Positions 43,664-60,685 of a stretch of 64,000 bases of DNA are shown here, in pieces. The translations under genes and the position numbers were made by a program. The DNA comes from Epiperipatus broadwayi. Lineage: Eukaryota; Onychophora; Udeonychophora; Euonychophora; Peripatidae. The stretch spans positions 11,074,563 to 11,138,562 of the forward strand of contig JAQFVV010012418.1 in NCBI GenBank assembly GCA_028023455.1, read 5' to 3'. Numbering within the stretch: the first letter of the stretch is position 1; each line of letters begins with the position of its first letter. The notes beneath the pieces were generated by a model that ran no database searches, was not told the DNA's origin, and saw only the letters and a program-made list of their open reading frames with translations.

Positions 43664-45279
43664 TGCGACATGACAACTTTCTTTCTTCCCCTACTAACTG
43701 AATTTTAGTTATTAGAATCGTCATCGAGGGCGCCACCAAGGATTTCTCTCTTGGAACCTGGTCACGTAACTTTACATAAACCTGGTCTTTATTTATTTTC
43801 GAATGACGATTCACTGATTATAAACTTTGATTATAATCTCCCAGGGGTTTTCCTTTAAGAACACTAACTAATTATTATAAATAATTCAAGAATTCAAGAA
43901 TACGTTGGACAAAAAAAACTTTTAATTTCTTTTACTACTATTTATTATTAATAACCTTATAATTCTATCCGATCCAGAAAGAACTGACTTACAATTTCTG
44001 ATTTTCCCTCTGTTTACTTTCTAATTATGCTTCCCAAATATTTACCATAGATTTACTCGCGCCTACACTAATACTGTGAAATCTAGCAGACGTGTATATA
44101 AGACGACTTATAGTATTTCTAATCTTTCCTGAAGTTTATTTTTAAACTCCACTTTCTTTGGTAAATAAATAAATTGCAAAAAATCTTACAATGAACGTAT
44201 AAGTGTCTTTCGTTTTCTTATACTTTCAATTCTTTCCTTATTTTCTACTAACAAACGAGTAATGCCCCAAGGTTCTCTGTTACTTGGCGATGCACTTTTA
44301 TACCCCCACCCTGTTGTTACTCTCTAGATCGAATAGATATTAAATAATTTAAAATACAGTTATTCCAATATTTCATAAAAAAATATTGAACGAAAATTAA
44401 CATTAATAGATTACAATATTAAACAAATTTATTTCCCCCCTCTATTGTTGAAACATTCGTAATAAACATAATAAATGAAAATTAAATTAAAGATAAAGTT
44501 CTATTACGCTTTACTTAGAGTTCTCATTAATTAAAAGTTTATAATTACCCTGATCGATCAGAGCGGAGTGGCCTGATTTTCATAGGTTTTACATTCCATT
44601 GGTCGTGCCTTTGTCCTTGTATATGCGAATTCCATGAGTGTTCCTATGGTTGTCCGGCTAGCAATATCCGTTTCTTCGATTCCATAACTCTCTCGATAGC
44701 TTCATTCAGATGGAGTGGCGGTCAATTCCCCAATGGGGAAGGTTGTGATAACTTTAGCCGCTATACATTTGACAAGAGTCCGCAAAATTAAATTTCAATA
44801 ATAATAATTTTATTGTTCGAAACACAGCTGCTTTCTTTATTGTCCTTGCTGGTCTCTAAAGTCAAGTCAACTGATCTCTCTAAAAGCGATCTTATCTCCA
44901 CTCTTTCTTATCTTTTTTTTTTTTTAATTAGCGTGATAGCAATTACTAACCAAATATTTTTACTTTGTGAAAGTTTCTACAATACAGTATAATTACTACC
45001 AAGAATCTAATTTTGTTTTCTTTTCCCCACCCTTTTATCTCTCAAATTTTTCTCCTTTTAATTAAACACTTTTAACATTTTTTTAAATAAATTATATTCA
45101 ATTTTATTTGTTTATTTCAAAATAAAAGTTCAAAATTTTTACCCTTTCCATTAAATCAAAACCATTTGTTAATTAATTCTTTTTTTCATTTTACAAACTA
45201 TTTAACTTCAAAAATATTTGTGACAAATTATAAATATGTGAGCTTATATATATATGAGCTGACTTAAAATATCAGCTCA
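43664..45279 (-). repeat. 3' LTR of Gypsy element (1616 bp)
   Basis: Begins TGCGACATGACAAC and ends ATCAGCTCA on the + strand. It is followed on the + strand by the polypurine tract (45280-45290). Confidence 0.92.
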
Positions 45280-45290
45280 TTGCCCCATTT
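45280..45290 (-). other. Polypurine tract of Gypsy element
   Basis: Minus-strand AAATGGGGCAA lies directly upstream of the 3' LTR. It is the expected primer site for plus-strand synthesis. Confidence 0.7.
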
Positions 45291-45318
45291 GTCATAAAAA
45301 AAAACAATAAAAAAAATT

Positions 45319-46926
45319 TTAATTGCCCCACGGTGACTTGTCCCCTTCCCCCTTACAAGGTTTTAAAGATCTTGCATTATACGCTCCCTTCTTACCTTTC
45401 TTTCCTAGAATCATGAATGCATTGGGACCGCATTTTTGAATGATTTTGTATGGACCTTCAAATAAAGGGAAAAATTTCTTATATTGCTTCTCGCTCATTT
45501 TACTCACAGGCTGGGTTTTGACATAAACCCAATCTCCTATCTTAAAATGTACTGGACTATTATTCTCTCTTTTCTTTCGCTGTTCAGCTTTTTTTTTTAA
45601 TCTCTCTCTGGTGCAACTTCGATCCTTCACTATGTCTACTGTTTCATTCTCGGGGGGCAAACGACACTTGAGAAGAGAAGGTTCCAGATGGCCATAATGT
45701 AATCGTTCAGGGGCAAACCCCATAGACTCGTGGTACATGCAATTAATAATTTTCACTATTTGAGGAAGTACTTTCACCCAATGTTTATGATTTTCCTTCA
45801 AATGTGCCCGAAATAAGTTTCCCAATTCCTTCATAACTTTTTCACACGGGTTAGATTGGGGATTTCTTATAGAGGTTAAGATATGGTGTATGTTTTCCTG
45901 TTTTATCCAACTTTTCCATTCCCTGGATATAAATGGCATCCCATGGTCACTCAAAATTGCACGTGGTCTTCCCACCTGAATGAATTGTTTCTTCTTTAAC
46001 ACAGCAATAGAATTTTTTGTATCGGCTTTGTGCAATGGATAAGCCCGTACCAGCTTCGAAAACACATCGAACGTCACCAAGATATATTTATATCGACGAA
46101 ACGAAGGTAATGGGCCATAAAAATCGATGGCCAACAATTCATTTGGGTTTTGGGCTATAATAGGAGTCAATATTCCCGCATAATTTTTATTCACCGGTTT
46201 ATTTTGTCTGCATCCATGGCACATCTGAAGTGTATTAATAATCGACCTATACATATTTGGCCAATAATACCACCTCTGTAAAATTTTATTCACTTTAAGT
46301 GCACCATAGTGTCCATATGTCCTATGTACATAATTTATTAAGCGTATTCTTAAGCTTTTGGGTATGACTATTCTCCAGTAATCGGTTCCTTCTTTGACCT
46401 GAAACATCAACGTTCCATTTATCATTTTATACCGATTTATTTTATTATTATTTTTTTTTGCATCAGTTTGTTTGCGTAGGTCGGTATCATTGTAACGTTG
46501 TATTATCTTTTTGCATGTGGGATCGGATGACTGAAAAATTTTTATCCTCTTCATGTCCCTTTCCATCGACATATCCGCATCTATTATAAGTGGAGTTAAC
46601 TGTGCTCCCTCTAATGTTAAATTTTGGCCTGTATCCGGTACCGGATTTCGGCTCAATATGTCCGGCACAATATTTTCCTTCCCTGAGCAATGAACCACTT
46701 GGTAGTTAAATCTTTGTAAATATAATGCCCACCTTATAAGCCTATCGTTTGTTAAGTAGCATTTATTTATAAACTCTAGACTCTTGTGATCCGTAATAAT
46801 AATAATCTCAGATCCTAATAGTAAATGTTTAAGTTTATTTAACGCCCATATGATGGCCAGTGCTTCTCTTTCTGTAGTCGTATAATTTCTTTCTGCAGAG
46901 TTTAAATTTCTACTTAAAAAATACAA
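45319..46926 (-). pseudogene. pol: Gypsy pol, RNase H end and integrase (535 codons open)
   Basis: Residues 1-95 finish RNase H (ERNYTTTEREALAIIWAL, then IITDHKSLEF with TDH at 45-47). The integrase has a zinc-binding H-x4-H (201, 206) and C-x2-C (236, 239), then a D,D,E core: D268 in LAIDFYGPLP, D327 in LSDHG and E362 in NPQSNPCEK. The last two are 35 residues apart as expected. A GPY/F-type module (FEGPYKIIQKCG, from 489) follows. All integrase landmarks look intact. This segment is cut off from upstream RT by a 1-base loss in an A-run near 46940 and by an in-frame TAG near 46972. The first methionine is incidental, because the true protein is made by processing. Confidence 0.9.
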
Positions 46927-46973
46927 GACTTGTGGTTTTTTTCTTTATTCTCTTGAAATAATACAGCCCCCAA

Positions 46974-47528
46974 CTACACTTTACTGCTGTCGGTCTGGAG
47001 CATAAAAGGTTTATTAAAGTCCGGGTATGCGAATATGATGTTTTTTTCAAAATTTTCTTTAATTTTGCTGAATGCCTCGCTTTGTTTTTTAGTCCACTCC
47101 CACCTGCTTTCTTTTCTAAGCAATTGTAAAAGTGCCTCCGTGTCTACAGAAAATTTCTCGTAAAACCTCTGATAAAAACCACATAGGCCTAAGAATGACT
47201 TAATTTGTTTTTTATTCTTAGGTTGAGAAAAACGACTTATAGCATCAATCTTATCAGGATGAGGTCTCACTCCTTGAGCACAAACGAGATGTCCTAAAAA
47301 CAAAATTTCTTTTTGCAATATATTACTTTTTTTTAGATTTATCGTCATATGTTTCTGCTGGCATTCTTGAAAAAATATATTTAAACTTTCCAAATGTTCT
47401 TGAGGTGACCGTGATGCTATAACAACGTCATCCATATAATATACAATAAGTTGTTTTACCCTATCGGATAACACCTGGTCCAAACATCGAAGCAACCCCG
47501 ACCCACTGTTAACTAACCCAAATGGCAC
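46974..47528 (-). pseudogene. pol: Gypsy pol, RT palm to RNase H start
   Basis: Opens at MPFGLVNSGSGLLR and carries the RT catalytic box YYMDDVV (YMDD at 31-34), then the LGHLV..GV.P...KI connection and FLGLCGFYQRF. RNase H begins with QTDSSKV before a TAG stop where relatives have a glycine codon. It is separated from the preceding segment by one TGA at about 47526-47528, which stands where relatives have a tryptophan. Confidence 0.9.
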
Positions 47529-49055
47529 TCAGTGGAACACATATGTATATCCCTCATATCTAAATGCGGTGTATTTTTGGTCTTCTATATGTAATGGCAT
47601 CTTCCAATAACTCGATGATAGATAGAAAGACGAAAAATATTTCTTCTCTCGGAATTCCAATAGTAAGTCTGTGATACGCGGCGGCACATCTCTATCAGGA
47701 ATCGTAATGGCATTTAACTGACGCGTGTCTAAACACACTCTCATTGAACCGTCTTTTTTTTTTACTATCACCAGAGGATTTATATATGGGGATTGCTGTT
47801 TTTTTATGATACCCCATTTTTCCATCTGTTGTATTTGTTTGTCTACTTCGCTTTTATATTTAACTGGAATGGGGTATGACCTGCCCTGGAAGTGAGTCTC
47901 TGTTTTTACTTTGATACGATGCGTATAGCTCTTTATAATCCCAGGATTCGTAGCAAACACTTGTTTGTGCCACTGCAATATCTCTCTAAGTTGGTCTTTC
48001 CCTTCACTATTATCCTTTTCTAACTTGCTTACTTTATCATCTATCTTCATATCAATATCATCTACTCTCACACATGCTATCCTATTGCTTAGTTTATTAC
48101 AATCACTAAAGGGTACTTTTTCATTTTTTATTATTACTACCTTTTCATTAAAATTGATTTTTATCCCTGTTTGATACATAAAGTCAGACCCCAGTATCAT
48201 ATCTTCTATTAAATCTGGCATAGATAATAGCATATTTTGTATTATATTTTTTTTTCCCACTTGTATTTCTCCATATACTTGCACGGGGTCGAGTTTGACT
48301 TTTTTCCCATTTGCCATAGTTAATTCCGATTTCTTTAATGGTAACATATGCAGTGATCCCTTCTGACTTCTGATTTGATTGAGCATTTTGTTCGAGATTA
48401 TGGAGACCTGACTTCCCGAGTCCAACAGAGCTTGTACTTCAATCCCATGTAATTTTACTGCAATTACAGGGCACGTTTGCTCCGCCATTGTCTGAATTTT
48501 TTCTTCTTCTTCTATAATAACGTTTAATAATCTGAGATGTGTTTCTTCTCCCTCTTCTTGTTGCTGCATGTTTTCCTCATCCGTTAGTGCTTCCAAGACT
48601 TCTTCTAACCCTTCGTGTATGCACGTCTTTAACCTATTCCGTATATTTCTTGGCATATTTCTGCTTATTATATTCATAATCTGGCATTCTGGAATCAGAT
48701 ATTCAATTACTCTTCTTAACTTCGTCATTTGTCTCAAGAAAAATTGTCTATACCCCATCCCCTTTTCTTTTGAATATTTTTCCGTTTCTACGTCCCTTTG
48801 TAATCTTTCTTGCCTTTCTATGTTCCAAAATCTTCGTATCAGAGCTTTAGTATACTGATTAAAACTATCGGGCTTCTCATATATAGTTCTCCACCATTCT
48901 CTTGCTGTGCCTTCCAGATAGCTACTTGCTATGATTATTTTTACCTTCTCTCCTACTTTGTATATATCAAAACACTCTTCTAAACTTTCTATGTGTTCGA
49001 ATAATGTTTCCTCATTTTTCCCTTCAAAAATTATTATCTCCATTCCGTCTTGCAT
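47529..49055 (-). pseudogene. gag-pol: Gypsy gag-protease-RT N-terminus (508 codons open)
   Basis: Residues 1-160 are a Retrotrans_gag-type core (TAREWWRTI with WW at 54-55, IRRFW 73-77, IERQERLQRD). No CCHC knuckle is visible. Residues 195-300 are a retropepsin-type protease: ALLDSGSQ (DSG 212-214) and ILGSDF (287-292). RT begins near 395 (GRSYPIPVKYKSEVDKQIQQ, then SPYINPLVIVKKKDGSMR). In motif A the sequence is FSSFYLSSSYW, so the usual catalytic aspartate is a tyrosine. Gag and pol share one frame with no shift between them, and the frame starts with little room for an N-terminal matrix-like region, so Gag is short. Confidence 0.9.
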
Positions 49056-49254
49056 TTTTACTCGAGTTATATTTTCAATTATTTCCTATAGTACTAACTC
49101 CCCCCGATAGAGTCCTGACCCCGTAATCCCATCTGACATCCACCCCCTTACTAAAAAATGTACTCTCTCTTTTAACTCTAATCTCTGGGCATTTCTCTTG
49201 TTAATGAGCCCAACACGTTGGAAGTGCCATTTTCTAACTCCCCCCTCACTCCTC

Positions 49255-50877
49255 TGTGACGCGACAACTTTCTTTCTTCCCCTACTAACTGAATTTTAGT
49301 TATTAGAATCATCGTCAAAGGCACCACCAAGGATTTCTCTCTTGGAACCTGATCATGTAACTTTACATAAACCTGGTCTTTATTTATTTTCGAACGACAA
49401 TTCACTGATTATAAACTTTGATTATAATCTTCCAGGGGTTTCCCTTTAAGAACACTAACTAATTATTATAAATAATTCAAGAATTCAAGAATACGTTGGA
49501 CAAAAAAACTTTTAATTTCTTTTACTACTATTTATTATTAATAACCTTATAATTCTATCCGATCCAGAAAGAACTGACTTACAATTTCTGATTTTCCCTC
49601 TGTTTACTTTCTAATTATGCTTCCCAAATATTTACCATAGATTTACTCGCGCCTACACTAATACTGCGAATTCTAGCAGACGTGTATATAAGACGACTTA
49701 TAGTATTTTTAATCTTTCCTGAAGTTTCTTTTTAAACTCCACTTTCTTTGGTAAATAAATAAATTGCAAAAAATCTTACAATGAACGTATAAGTGTCTTT
49801 CATTTTCTTATACTTTCAATTCTTTCCTTATTTTCTACTAACAAACGAGTAACACCCCAAGGTTCTCTGTTACTTGGCAATGCACTTTTATACACCCACC
49901 CTGTTGTTACTCTCTAGATCGAATAGATATTAAATAATTTAAAATACAGTTATTCCAATATTTCATAAAAAAATATTGAACGAAAATTAACATTAATAGA
50001 TTACAATATTAAACAAATTTATTTCCCCCCTCTATTGTTGAAACATTCGTAATAAACATAATAAATGAAAATTAAATTAAAGATAAAGTTCTATTACGCT
50101 TTACTTAGAGTTCTCATTAATTAAAAGTTTATAATTACCCTGATCGATCAGAGCGGAGTGGCCTGATTTTCATAGGTTTTACATTCCATTGGTCGTGCCT
50201 TTGTCCTTGTATATGCGAATTCCATGAGTGTTCCTTTGGTTGTCCGGCTAGCAATATCCATTTCTTCCATTCCATAACTCTCTCGATAGCTTCATTCAGA
50301 TGGAGTGGCGGTCAATTCCCCAACGAGGAAGGTTGTGATAACTTTAGCCGCTATACATTTGACAAGAGTCTGCAAAATTAAATTTCAATAATAATAATTT
50401 TATTGTTCGAAACACAGCTGCTTTCTTTATTGTCCTTGCTGGTCTCTAAAGTCAGGTCAACTGATCTCTCTAAAAGCGATCTTATCTCCACTCTTTCTTA
50501 CCTTTTTTTTTTTTAATTAGCATAATAGCAATTACTAACCAAATATTTTTACTTTGTGAAACTTTCAACAATAGAGTATAATTACTACCAAGAATCTAAT
50601 TTTGTTTTCTTTTCCCCACCCTTTTATCTCTCGAATTTTTCTCCCTTTTAATTAAACACTTTTAACATTTTTTTTTTTTTTTTAATAAATTATATTCAAT
50701 TTTATTTGTTTATTTCAAAATAAAAGTTCAAAATTTTTACCCTTTCCATTAAATCAAAACCATTTGTTAATTAATTCTTTTTTTCATTTTACAAACTATT
50801 TAACTTCAAAAATATTTATGACAAATTATAAATATGTGAGCTTATATATATATGAGCTGACTTAAAATATCAGCTCA
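49255..50877 (-). repeat. 5' LTR of Gypsy element (1623 bp)
   Basis: Begins TGTGACGCGACAAC and ends ATCAGCTCA on the + strand, followed by the ACAT duplication. In element sense this is the promoter LTR. The 200-bp leader between it and gag (49056-49254) has no obvious primer-binding site next to the LTR edge. Confidence 0.92.
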
Positions 50878-50881
50878 ACAT

Positions 50882-52851
<1,970 letters not shown>

Positions 52852-52952
52852 ACAATGCTACCCGTCGTTGTCTTCGTAATGGCACCTGGGAACCAAAGTC
52901 AGATTATTCACAATGTAGGCCTCTTGTTAAACCCGAAGGTCCTATTATGCAG
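52852..52952 (+). CDS. Class B1 GPCR, second HRM-domain exon (same gene)
   Basis: A 101-bp exon lies between a ttttag acceptor and a GTAATG donor. Its phase (2 nt of a split codon first) is exactly complementary to the exon ending at 27437, giving a joined tyrosine codon. Translation includes NATRRCLRNGTWEPKSDYSQ and then CRPLVKPEG. This supplies the last two HRM cysteines and the G-T-W motif, plus the sequons NAT and NGT. It ends in phase 0 after GPIMQ. Transmembrane exons should follow, but none is recognisable before 64000. Start, stop and the seven-helix core are all outside what can be seen. Confidence 0.88.
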
Positions 52953-56050
<3,098 letters not shown>

Positions 56051-56230
56051 AACATCATCATCAACAACCATTATCAATCCACTGAAGAATGAAGATATCT
56101 CCAAGTTCAATTCATTTACTCGGATTTTTAGCTTCTCTTTTCGACATCACCCCTGAACACTTTTTTATTTCATCCATCCATCTCACATGTGGTCTCTTTT
56201 AGGGTCTTTTACAATCTCTTGGAATCCAGT

Positions 56231-56776
56231 TTAATATTTCAATTGTTCATATACTATCTTCTCTTTTTGGCAATATGTCCAGCCCAAACTCCTCTTCAGT
56301 TTTTTAAGTTTTCCCATGAGGTCAGTAACACCTGTTTGTTCTCTTACCCATCTATTGCGTTTTTGATCTCTTTTTATTACTCCTAACATGCATCTCTCTA
56401 TACTTCTTTGAGTGATCTGAAACCTCTGCATTGCTCTTCTATTAAGTGTCCAAGTTTCAGATCCATAAGTAAGAATTGGTAAAACACATGTATTAAAAAC
56501 CTTTCTTTTCAAACACATAGACATATTTTTTTTTAGTATCAAGTTATTTCTAACTAAAAAGACTCCAAGTTTAATTCTATGATTAATTTCATTCATTATG
56601 TTTCCATCTGTATTAGTAATCTGACCAAGATATTTGTAACTGTTAACTTCCTCTAACTCATCATAATCATTCTTCATTTTCATATTTTGAGAAAATCTAT
56701 TGAACATTACTTTAGTCTTATTAACATTCATCTTTAGTCCTACCTTCCTACTTTCATCTGATAACTCCTGCAACAT
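56231..56776 (-). pseudogene. RTE-like RT C-terminal region (copy B)
   Basis: A 181-codon open piece covering the end of RT and the region after it. It includes LKMNVNKTKVMFN, EEVNSYKYLGQ (the conserved YKYLG block), a VLPILTYGSETW block and a tail rich in K and R. It is better preserved than copy A here. The palm, with its catalytic aspartates, lies upstream (56861-57200) in broken frames. Confidence 0.8.
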
Positions 56777-58713
56777 TTTCTGCAGTTCTAAAGCATTATT
56801 TGCAAAAATAACTACATTATCTCTAAAATCTAAATGATCTTAAATAATCTCCATTTACTTTCACTCCTTTAGCTTTTTAATTTTAATCCACAAAATACTT
56901 CTTATAGAACTGCTGTAAAACGTTTTGGAGATATGGAACCACTCTGTCTTATCAATGTCAACTTTTCTAATATCATTATGTAATCTAATTATTGATGTTG
57001 CATTTTTGTAAATATTATTTAAAATATGACAATATCCTGGATCTATATCTTGATGATCCATTGCTTTAATCACTGCAGAAATGTTTATAGAATCAAATGC
57101 TTTTCATAATCTACAAGTCCAATGCATAATGACAACTCATATTCATTTGTCCTTTCTATAATTTCTCTCAATACCTGCATATGATCTATTGTACTAAAAC
57201 CACTTTTAAATCCAGCCTGTTATCTTGGTTGGTGGAAATTCAATGTTCTCTGTAGACGGATTGTAATTATCTTGGTAAAAATTTTATATAAAACTGATAA
57301 AAGGTTGATAGGTCTGTAATTTCTAATATCTTTTTATCACCTTTTTAAAATACTAATATTAATACTGCCTTCTTCCAATCATCTGGTACATCTTTATTAT
57401 TTAGACATTTGATATATAACTTGGCTAAAATTATCTATTTTTTCAGCCACTTCTTTAATATATAAATTATAATTCCATCATTACCTAGAGCCTTTCCTTT
57501 ATTCATAAATTTAATTGCATGTCTCACTTCTTCATTTAAAATTCTGGGCAATTCGGAAGATACAAGAGATATAGAAGGTACTTGCGCTTTATTACTATAT
57601 AATTCTTGATAGTGTCATCTCTCTTTTTAGTAATAATTCCATCTTTTTTTTCTTATTGTGCATATAAATTTCATAACGATACCAAAATGTTGTTTTACAC
57701 TCTTGAGACTTTTATTCTCTTCTTTCTTATTTATTTTATTCTTTTATATTATTGCTAGTTCACAGTTATACTTCTTTATATCATTTTTAATTCTTTTCCA
57801 CATCTTTTTACAAAATTCGAGGAATTCAATCCTTGTTAATGCATCATTTTTGTATATCTTCATATTCCTTCTTTTCCTCATAAATTCTCTAGTTTCAATA
57901 GAAATTTTATTGGTCAATTGCTGCTTTTTTTCTAACAGTTATTTTTGTTGGAGTTTTTAAAAGTGTATCAGTTATTTTCTTATTAATTTCATTCAAATCT
58001 GAATCATGTTCAAAATCTACTAATACTTGAAACCGATTTGTAAGTTCTAATTTAAATTTATTAGAATGTTTCTGAAGATTAGGAATGTCAACTGTAAATA
58101 TTGTTTTTTTTAATAATTTTTATCTTTCTAGATTTGTATAAACACATATCTTACTAATCGATGACCACTTCCTGTGTTAAATTTATTAAGAACATTACAG
58201 TCTTGAAATATATATATTCTGTTGGTCAAAATATCATCCAATTCTGGGGTATATTCATTTGGATGCTTCCATGTCTATTTCCTTTTAACATTTTTCTCAA
58301 GTAAAGAATTCATAATATAAAGTTTTTTTTTCTAAAAACTCCACAAATCTATGTCCTCTTTCATTTCTATTCCCATAATCAAAATTACCTACAACACTTT
58401 CATCTTTCATTTATTTGCCAATTCTAGTATTAAAGTCTCTTATAACAATTTTATAATGTTGGTTCCTTTTATCCAATGCCTTCTGTACATCCATATAAAA
58501 ATCTTCTACTCCTTCATCACTACAAGAATTTGTTGGGGCATAAACCTGAATTATCTGCATTTAGTCTCTACTATTAACTTGTATAACTAATCTTGTCACT
58601 CTGTCCGATACACCATCAATCTCTACAATATTGTTCTTTTACTTTTTATTTATAATAAATCCTACTCTACTTGTATTTCCAATATTTGTGCATTTATAGT
58701 AGTGTACATGTCC

Positions 58714-58998
58714 CTATTTAAAATCAATTGTCTCTTCATCTTTTTTTCTAACTTCACAAAGTTCAATAATGTCCCATTTAATATAAGACCATTCTTCTCC
58801 TAATTCTTGCAATTTTCCTTCACTTAAAAATGATATGCAGTTGTAAGTACCTAAATAAAAAGTCATTATCAAATGGCAGCTGGAGTTCACAATCAGGGGA
58901 TTCTTAGCACCCTCCACCTTCAGCCACCAAACACTGCCTTGGTTTCTGATGTTACAATCTCCTGGGAATAAGAGCCATGATTTATTTTTGTCTGTCAT
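58714..58998 (-). pseudogene. RTE-like endonuclease N-terminus (copy B)
   Basis: A 94-codon open piece. After about 45 residues it has GTYNC and then YIKWDIIELCEVRKKDEE, matching the copy A start and the family's APE-type endonuclease (the E of the CEV motif is catalytic in this fold). The leader in front (KNKSWLLFPGDC...) also aligns with copy A's leader. Confidence 0.75.
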
Positions 58999-59647
58999 GA
59001 TTGTATATATCTATTGGAAAAATATTTATCATTTACACATACATTCATTCTGCCTTATCAGGCAACTGAGAAAAAAAAATAATGGTGTTTCATGATCTTA
59101 AACTCAGAGATAAAAAACCGATAAACTCACCTTACTGGTTAATGTGTGTTGGTGAGCAGCCCATCCATATTCATATAGAATACGAATAATCACATAGTAA
59201 TAACAGTTGCAACGACAAGAACGTATGGTGTGGACAGTAGGAATTTGCCCTGCTCGGTTCCTTTAAGATCTCCAAGAGGATTCAAAGAGTCTCCTTTCAG
59301 TTAATAGAAAACTCCTTTCTGCAGCCAATAATTAATTACTGTGTTAAGAAAATAATTTTATTTGAAGTAAATTTGATAATGTCTTAAAATTGAAAAAAAA
59401 ATCTTTATTCAATTAATAAAAAATAAATTATATAAAAAAATATTTAAAAACTGGATTTGAAGTTTTTTATTAGTTAAATTAATGCTGCAAATTTGAGTTT
59501 TGACAAACATTCAAACATGAACACAATAATAATTTAATGTATCTATGTGTGTAAATGTATAGATATGCAATACACTGGGCCTGACATTTTTATAATTCGC
59601 TCTAATTAAAATTATATATTTGTTATCAAATAAACTGTGCTCTACAT

Positions 59648-60677
59648 TAGCTGTTGGCAACCTTTTAGATATTGCAGCCACTAACATAATTTTTAAAGGT
59701 ACGAATTAATACGAGCATTGAGTATGATATACAGATATATTTATTTATAATTTTAATTTTAACACAAAAATAATAATAAATAATAGTAATATATATTAAA
59801 AATTAGTGTGATATTTGTGGCTCTTGGTTTAAAATTATTTTATTAATCCCTAGCTCCAATGATGTCACTGCAACATGTAAAGGAGCCTCTATTTCAAACC
59901 GAGAGCGATACTTGTTTTTAATAGCTGTTACAATTGAGAACGTTTTTTCACACAAGTAGGTCTTTGTGACTGAAGCCAGATTTATTAGATATAAATATCA
60001 AGTAATAATTACTTAAATGATTGTAATATTGAACTTTAAGTATAAATAAATTAGAAAATTATATTAATATAATTTTTGTATAAGTTTTTTTGTAATTATT
60101 TGTTTTCATTTTGAGTTATATGAAAGTAAAACTAAGTTTGTATTTATATGTTTTATAATTTGTTAAATAATTACGTTTTATTTTTTTGTTAATATAATGT
60201 TCATTTTATTTTATAAAAATAAAAAAGTGTATAAATACGTATTGGTTACGTTTTATATGTGTAATTTTCTAATTCGTATCTACAAAAATTATTGAAGATT
60301 AATAATGAATATTATTCTATTTTTAATAATATATATTGAAGTGTTTTCCGTAAAAATTCTTAATAAAATTTTTGAATTTTCGTTCACCCATATTACCAAG
60401 GGTTCGCAGTAATCAAATTTGTATGCCTAGTCAATTGTACAGAATTCGGTATTCTTAATCTGTTACTTTTTCTATGCCGATGACCGAGTAGGGGTTAATT
60501 AAACGGTTTTGAAGTTGATGTTTTGCAAATTGGAGTAATATTTTGTAACAAATCAATTAGCAATTATTTTTTATTTAATAATTTTATTAAAATGAGCTTA
60601 GAGAATTTAAATAATATCTGAATTTCGTGTTGCAGACCATTAAAATTATGCCATGGACCACCCGTTGTTGACCACTG
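59648..60677 (-). mobile_element. hAT DNA transposon, internally deleted
   Basis: Ends resemble hAT termini: TAGCTGTTGGCAACCTTTTA at 59648, and the complement of CAGTGGTCAACAACGGGTGG at 60677. The 8-bp flanks CTCTACAT (59640-59647) and CTCTAAAT (60678-60685) match at 7 of 8, the hAT target-duplication length. Only a transposase C-terminus remains (next entry). Total length of 1030 bp is far below an autonomous hAT. Confidence 0.75.
59803..59979 (-). pseudogene. hAT (ZBED/FAM200-like) transposase C-terminal fragment
   Basis: Minus-strand frame of about 58 codons ends in a natural stop at 59803. It includes CEKTFSIVTAIKNKYRSRFE and then PLHVAVTSLELGI. This resembles the C-terminal dimerisation region of hAT transposases and their domesticated ZBED5/FAM200 relatives (FS.MT.IK.KYRS.L). 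No upstream catalytic region is present, so it is a remnant. Confidence 0.75.
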
Positions 60678-60685
60678 CTCTAAAT

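Larger units (their letters stand above)
43664..50877 (-). mobile_element. Full-length Ty3/Gypsy LTR retrotransposon, inactivated
   Basis: Two LTRs (43664-45279 and 49255-50877) flank a gag-protease-RT-RNase H-integrase region read on the minus strand. This domain order, with integrase last, is that of Ty3/Gypsy. The target duplication is ACAT (43660-43663 and 50878-50881). LTR ends are TG...CA. The 5' terminus in element sense is a perfect 8-bp palindrome pair, TGAGCTGA ... TCAGCTCA. The purine-rich AAATGGGGCAA abuts the 3' LTR. By eye I count about 40 LTR-LTR differences (2-3%), so insertion is moderately recent. Two nonsense changes, one frameshift and a lost RT aspartate make it non-functional. 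Confidence 0.92.

Noticed and set aside
48290-49254. Primer-binding site for the Gypsy element
   Set aside because: A TGGCACTTCC stretch lies on the minus strand about 25 bases from the LTR edge, but I could not match it to any tRNA end with confidence.
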